This document shows, piece after piece, positions 5,504 through 5,960 of a stretch of 5,960 nucleotides of DNA. The stretch's first letter is position 1; every line of letters begins with the position of its first letter. The notes under the pieces are model-generated. The model ran no database searches. It saw only the letters and a list, made by a program, of their open reading frames with translations, and had not been told where the DNA came from. The position numbers and the translations under genes were made by a program. The stretch is taken from NCBI GenBank assembly GCA_003444795.1, contig DLWR01000082.1:1-5960 (forward strand). Reading direction: 5' to 3'. Origin of the DNA: Cryomorphaceae bacterium. Its GTDB lineage: Bacteria; Bacteroidota; Bacteroidia; Flavobacteriales; Schleiferiaceae.

Positions 5504-5960
5504 TGCACAGCGAACAGGATTGGGAAGCTTGGGCAGACGCTCTAGCGGACCGCGAGTACGTCGTCATTGACGGCTACCTCCCCGACGAACTTTTGGCCCT
5601 TTTGGAGCACTTTTTCCAGCAGCACCAGGACGCACTGCAACAAGCGAAGGTTGGCGCCTTAGACGAACGGCAGGAGGCCCTTAGCGTCCGTTCCGACTTG
5701 ACCTATTGGCTAGACCGCGAACGAGACAAGGGCTTATCCCCCCTTTTTGCATGGATTGAAGAAAGCTTGCAGCGCTGGAACCGACTCCTGTATTTGTCGC
5801 TAAGTGGCTATGAATTCCACCTCGCATACTACCCCACTGGGGGGCATTACCGCAAGCATTTGGATCAATTCCGCGGCCGAAACAACCGGCTCATCTCTTG
5901 TGTGCTCTACCTCAATGAAAACTGGAAGGTTGGCGATGGCGGAGAACTTCAACTCTACAA
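5503..5960 (+). CDS. 2-oxoglutarate/Fe(II) dioxygenase, SM-20/prolyl hydroxylase-like (partial)
   Basis: The reading frame begins at the ATG overlapping the OsmC stop (TAATG) and runs open to the window end, giving 152 residues. An N-terminal helical part is followed by the double-stranded beta-helix core: FHLAYYPTGGHYRKHLDQF (105-123) with the HxD iron ligands His119 and Asp121, then VLYLNENW and GDGGELQLY. This pattern matches bacterial SM-20-related/prolyl 4-hydroxylase-like enzymes, which hydroxylate protein or small substrates using O2 and 2-oxoglutarate. The distal His ligand and the Arg that binds 2-oxoglutarate should lie past the window edge. Substrate unknown; a Pseudomonas relative acts on EF-Tu, but that cannot be carried over. 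Likely co-translated with the OsmC gene. Confidence 0.88.
   Translation, partial: MHSEQDWEAWADALADREYVVIDGYLPDELLALLEHFFQQHQDALQQAKVGALDERQEALSVRSDLTYWLDRERDKGLSPLFAWIEESLQRWNRLLYLSLSGYEFHLAYYPTGGHYRKHLDQFRGRNNRLISCVLYLNENWKVGDGGELQLY

Overview
The window looks like an ordinary chromosomal segment from a member of the Bacteroidota. Three things point that way. TAnnTTTG-type promoter boxes lie upstream of the tRNA and of a lipoprotein gene, and Shine-Dalgarno sequences are absent or weak. The proteins also resemble Bacteroidota forms: an ACAT1-like thiolase, a cytoplasmic SH3-NlpC/P60 peptidase and an SM-20-like dioxygenase. GC content appears to be a little above 50 percent. A marine flavobacterial relative is possible, but the lineage cannot be fixed from this sequence.

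Layout. Positions 1-175 hold two identical tandem copies of an 87-bp GC-rich unit. The second copy ends in a strong rightward intrinsic terminator. A leftward tRNA-Ser(GCU) gene follows (287-373), with its own promoter and a facing terminator. A two-gene rightward unit comes next: acetyl-CoA C-acetyltransferase (529-1710), then an NlpC/P60 peptidase starting with TTG one base later. The peptidase stop codon directly abuts the stop codon of a small leftward coiled-coil lipoprotein gene (2495-2917). Diverging from that gene is a rightward run: tRNA 2-selenouridine synthase (selU/mnmH) overlapping selenide, water dikinase (selD) by 28 bases, then an OsmC-family protein, then a 2-oxoglutarate/Fe(II) dioxygenase cut by the window end.

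How the genes work together. SelD makes selenophosphate from selenide and ATP, and SelU uses it to turn 2-thiouridine into 2-selenouridine at the wobble position of certain tRNAs. The overlapping pair is a complete selenium-to-tRNA module, and nothing here requires selenocysteine (the SelD active site is Cys). The OsmC and dioxygenase genes are coupled through a TAATG junction and may form a separate small stress or redox unit. A GTGA-N6-TCAC palindrome just before OsmC suggests its own control. The thiolase serves acyl-CoA metabolism, and the peptidase probably trims murein peptides in the cytoplasm.

I found no convincing new defence, mobile or CRISPR system. The most unusual items are the 87-bp tandem duplication whose breakpoint lies inside a terminator hairpin, the very tight divergent and convergent gene junctions around the lipoprotein, and the CRP/FNR-like palindrome before the OsmC gene.
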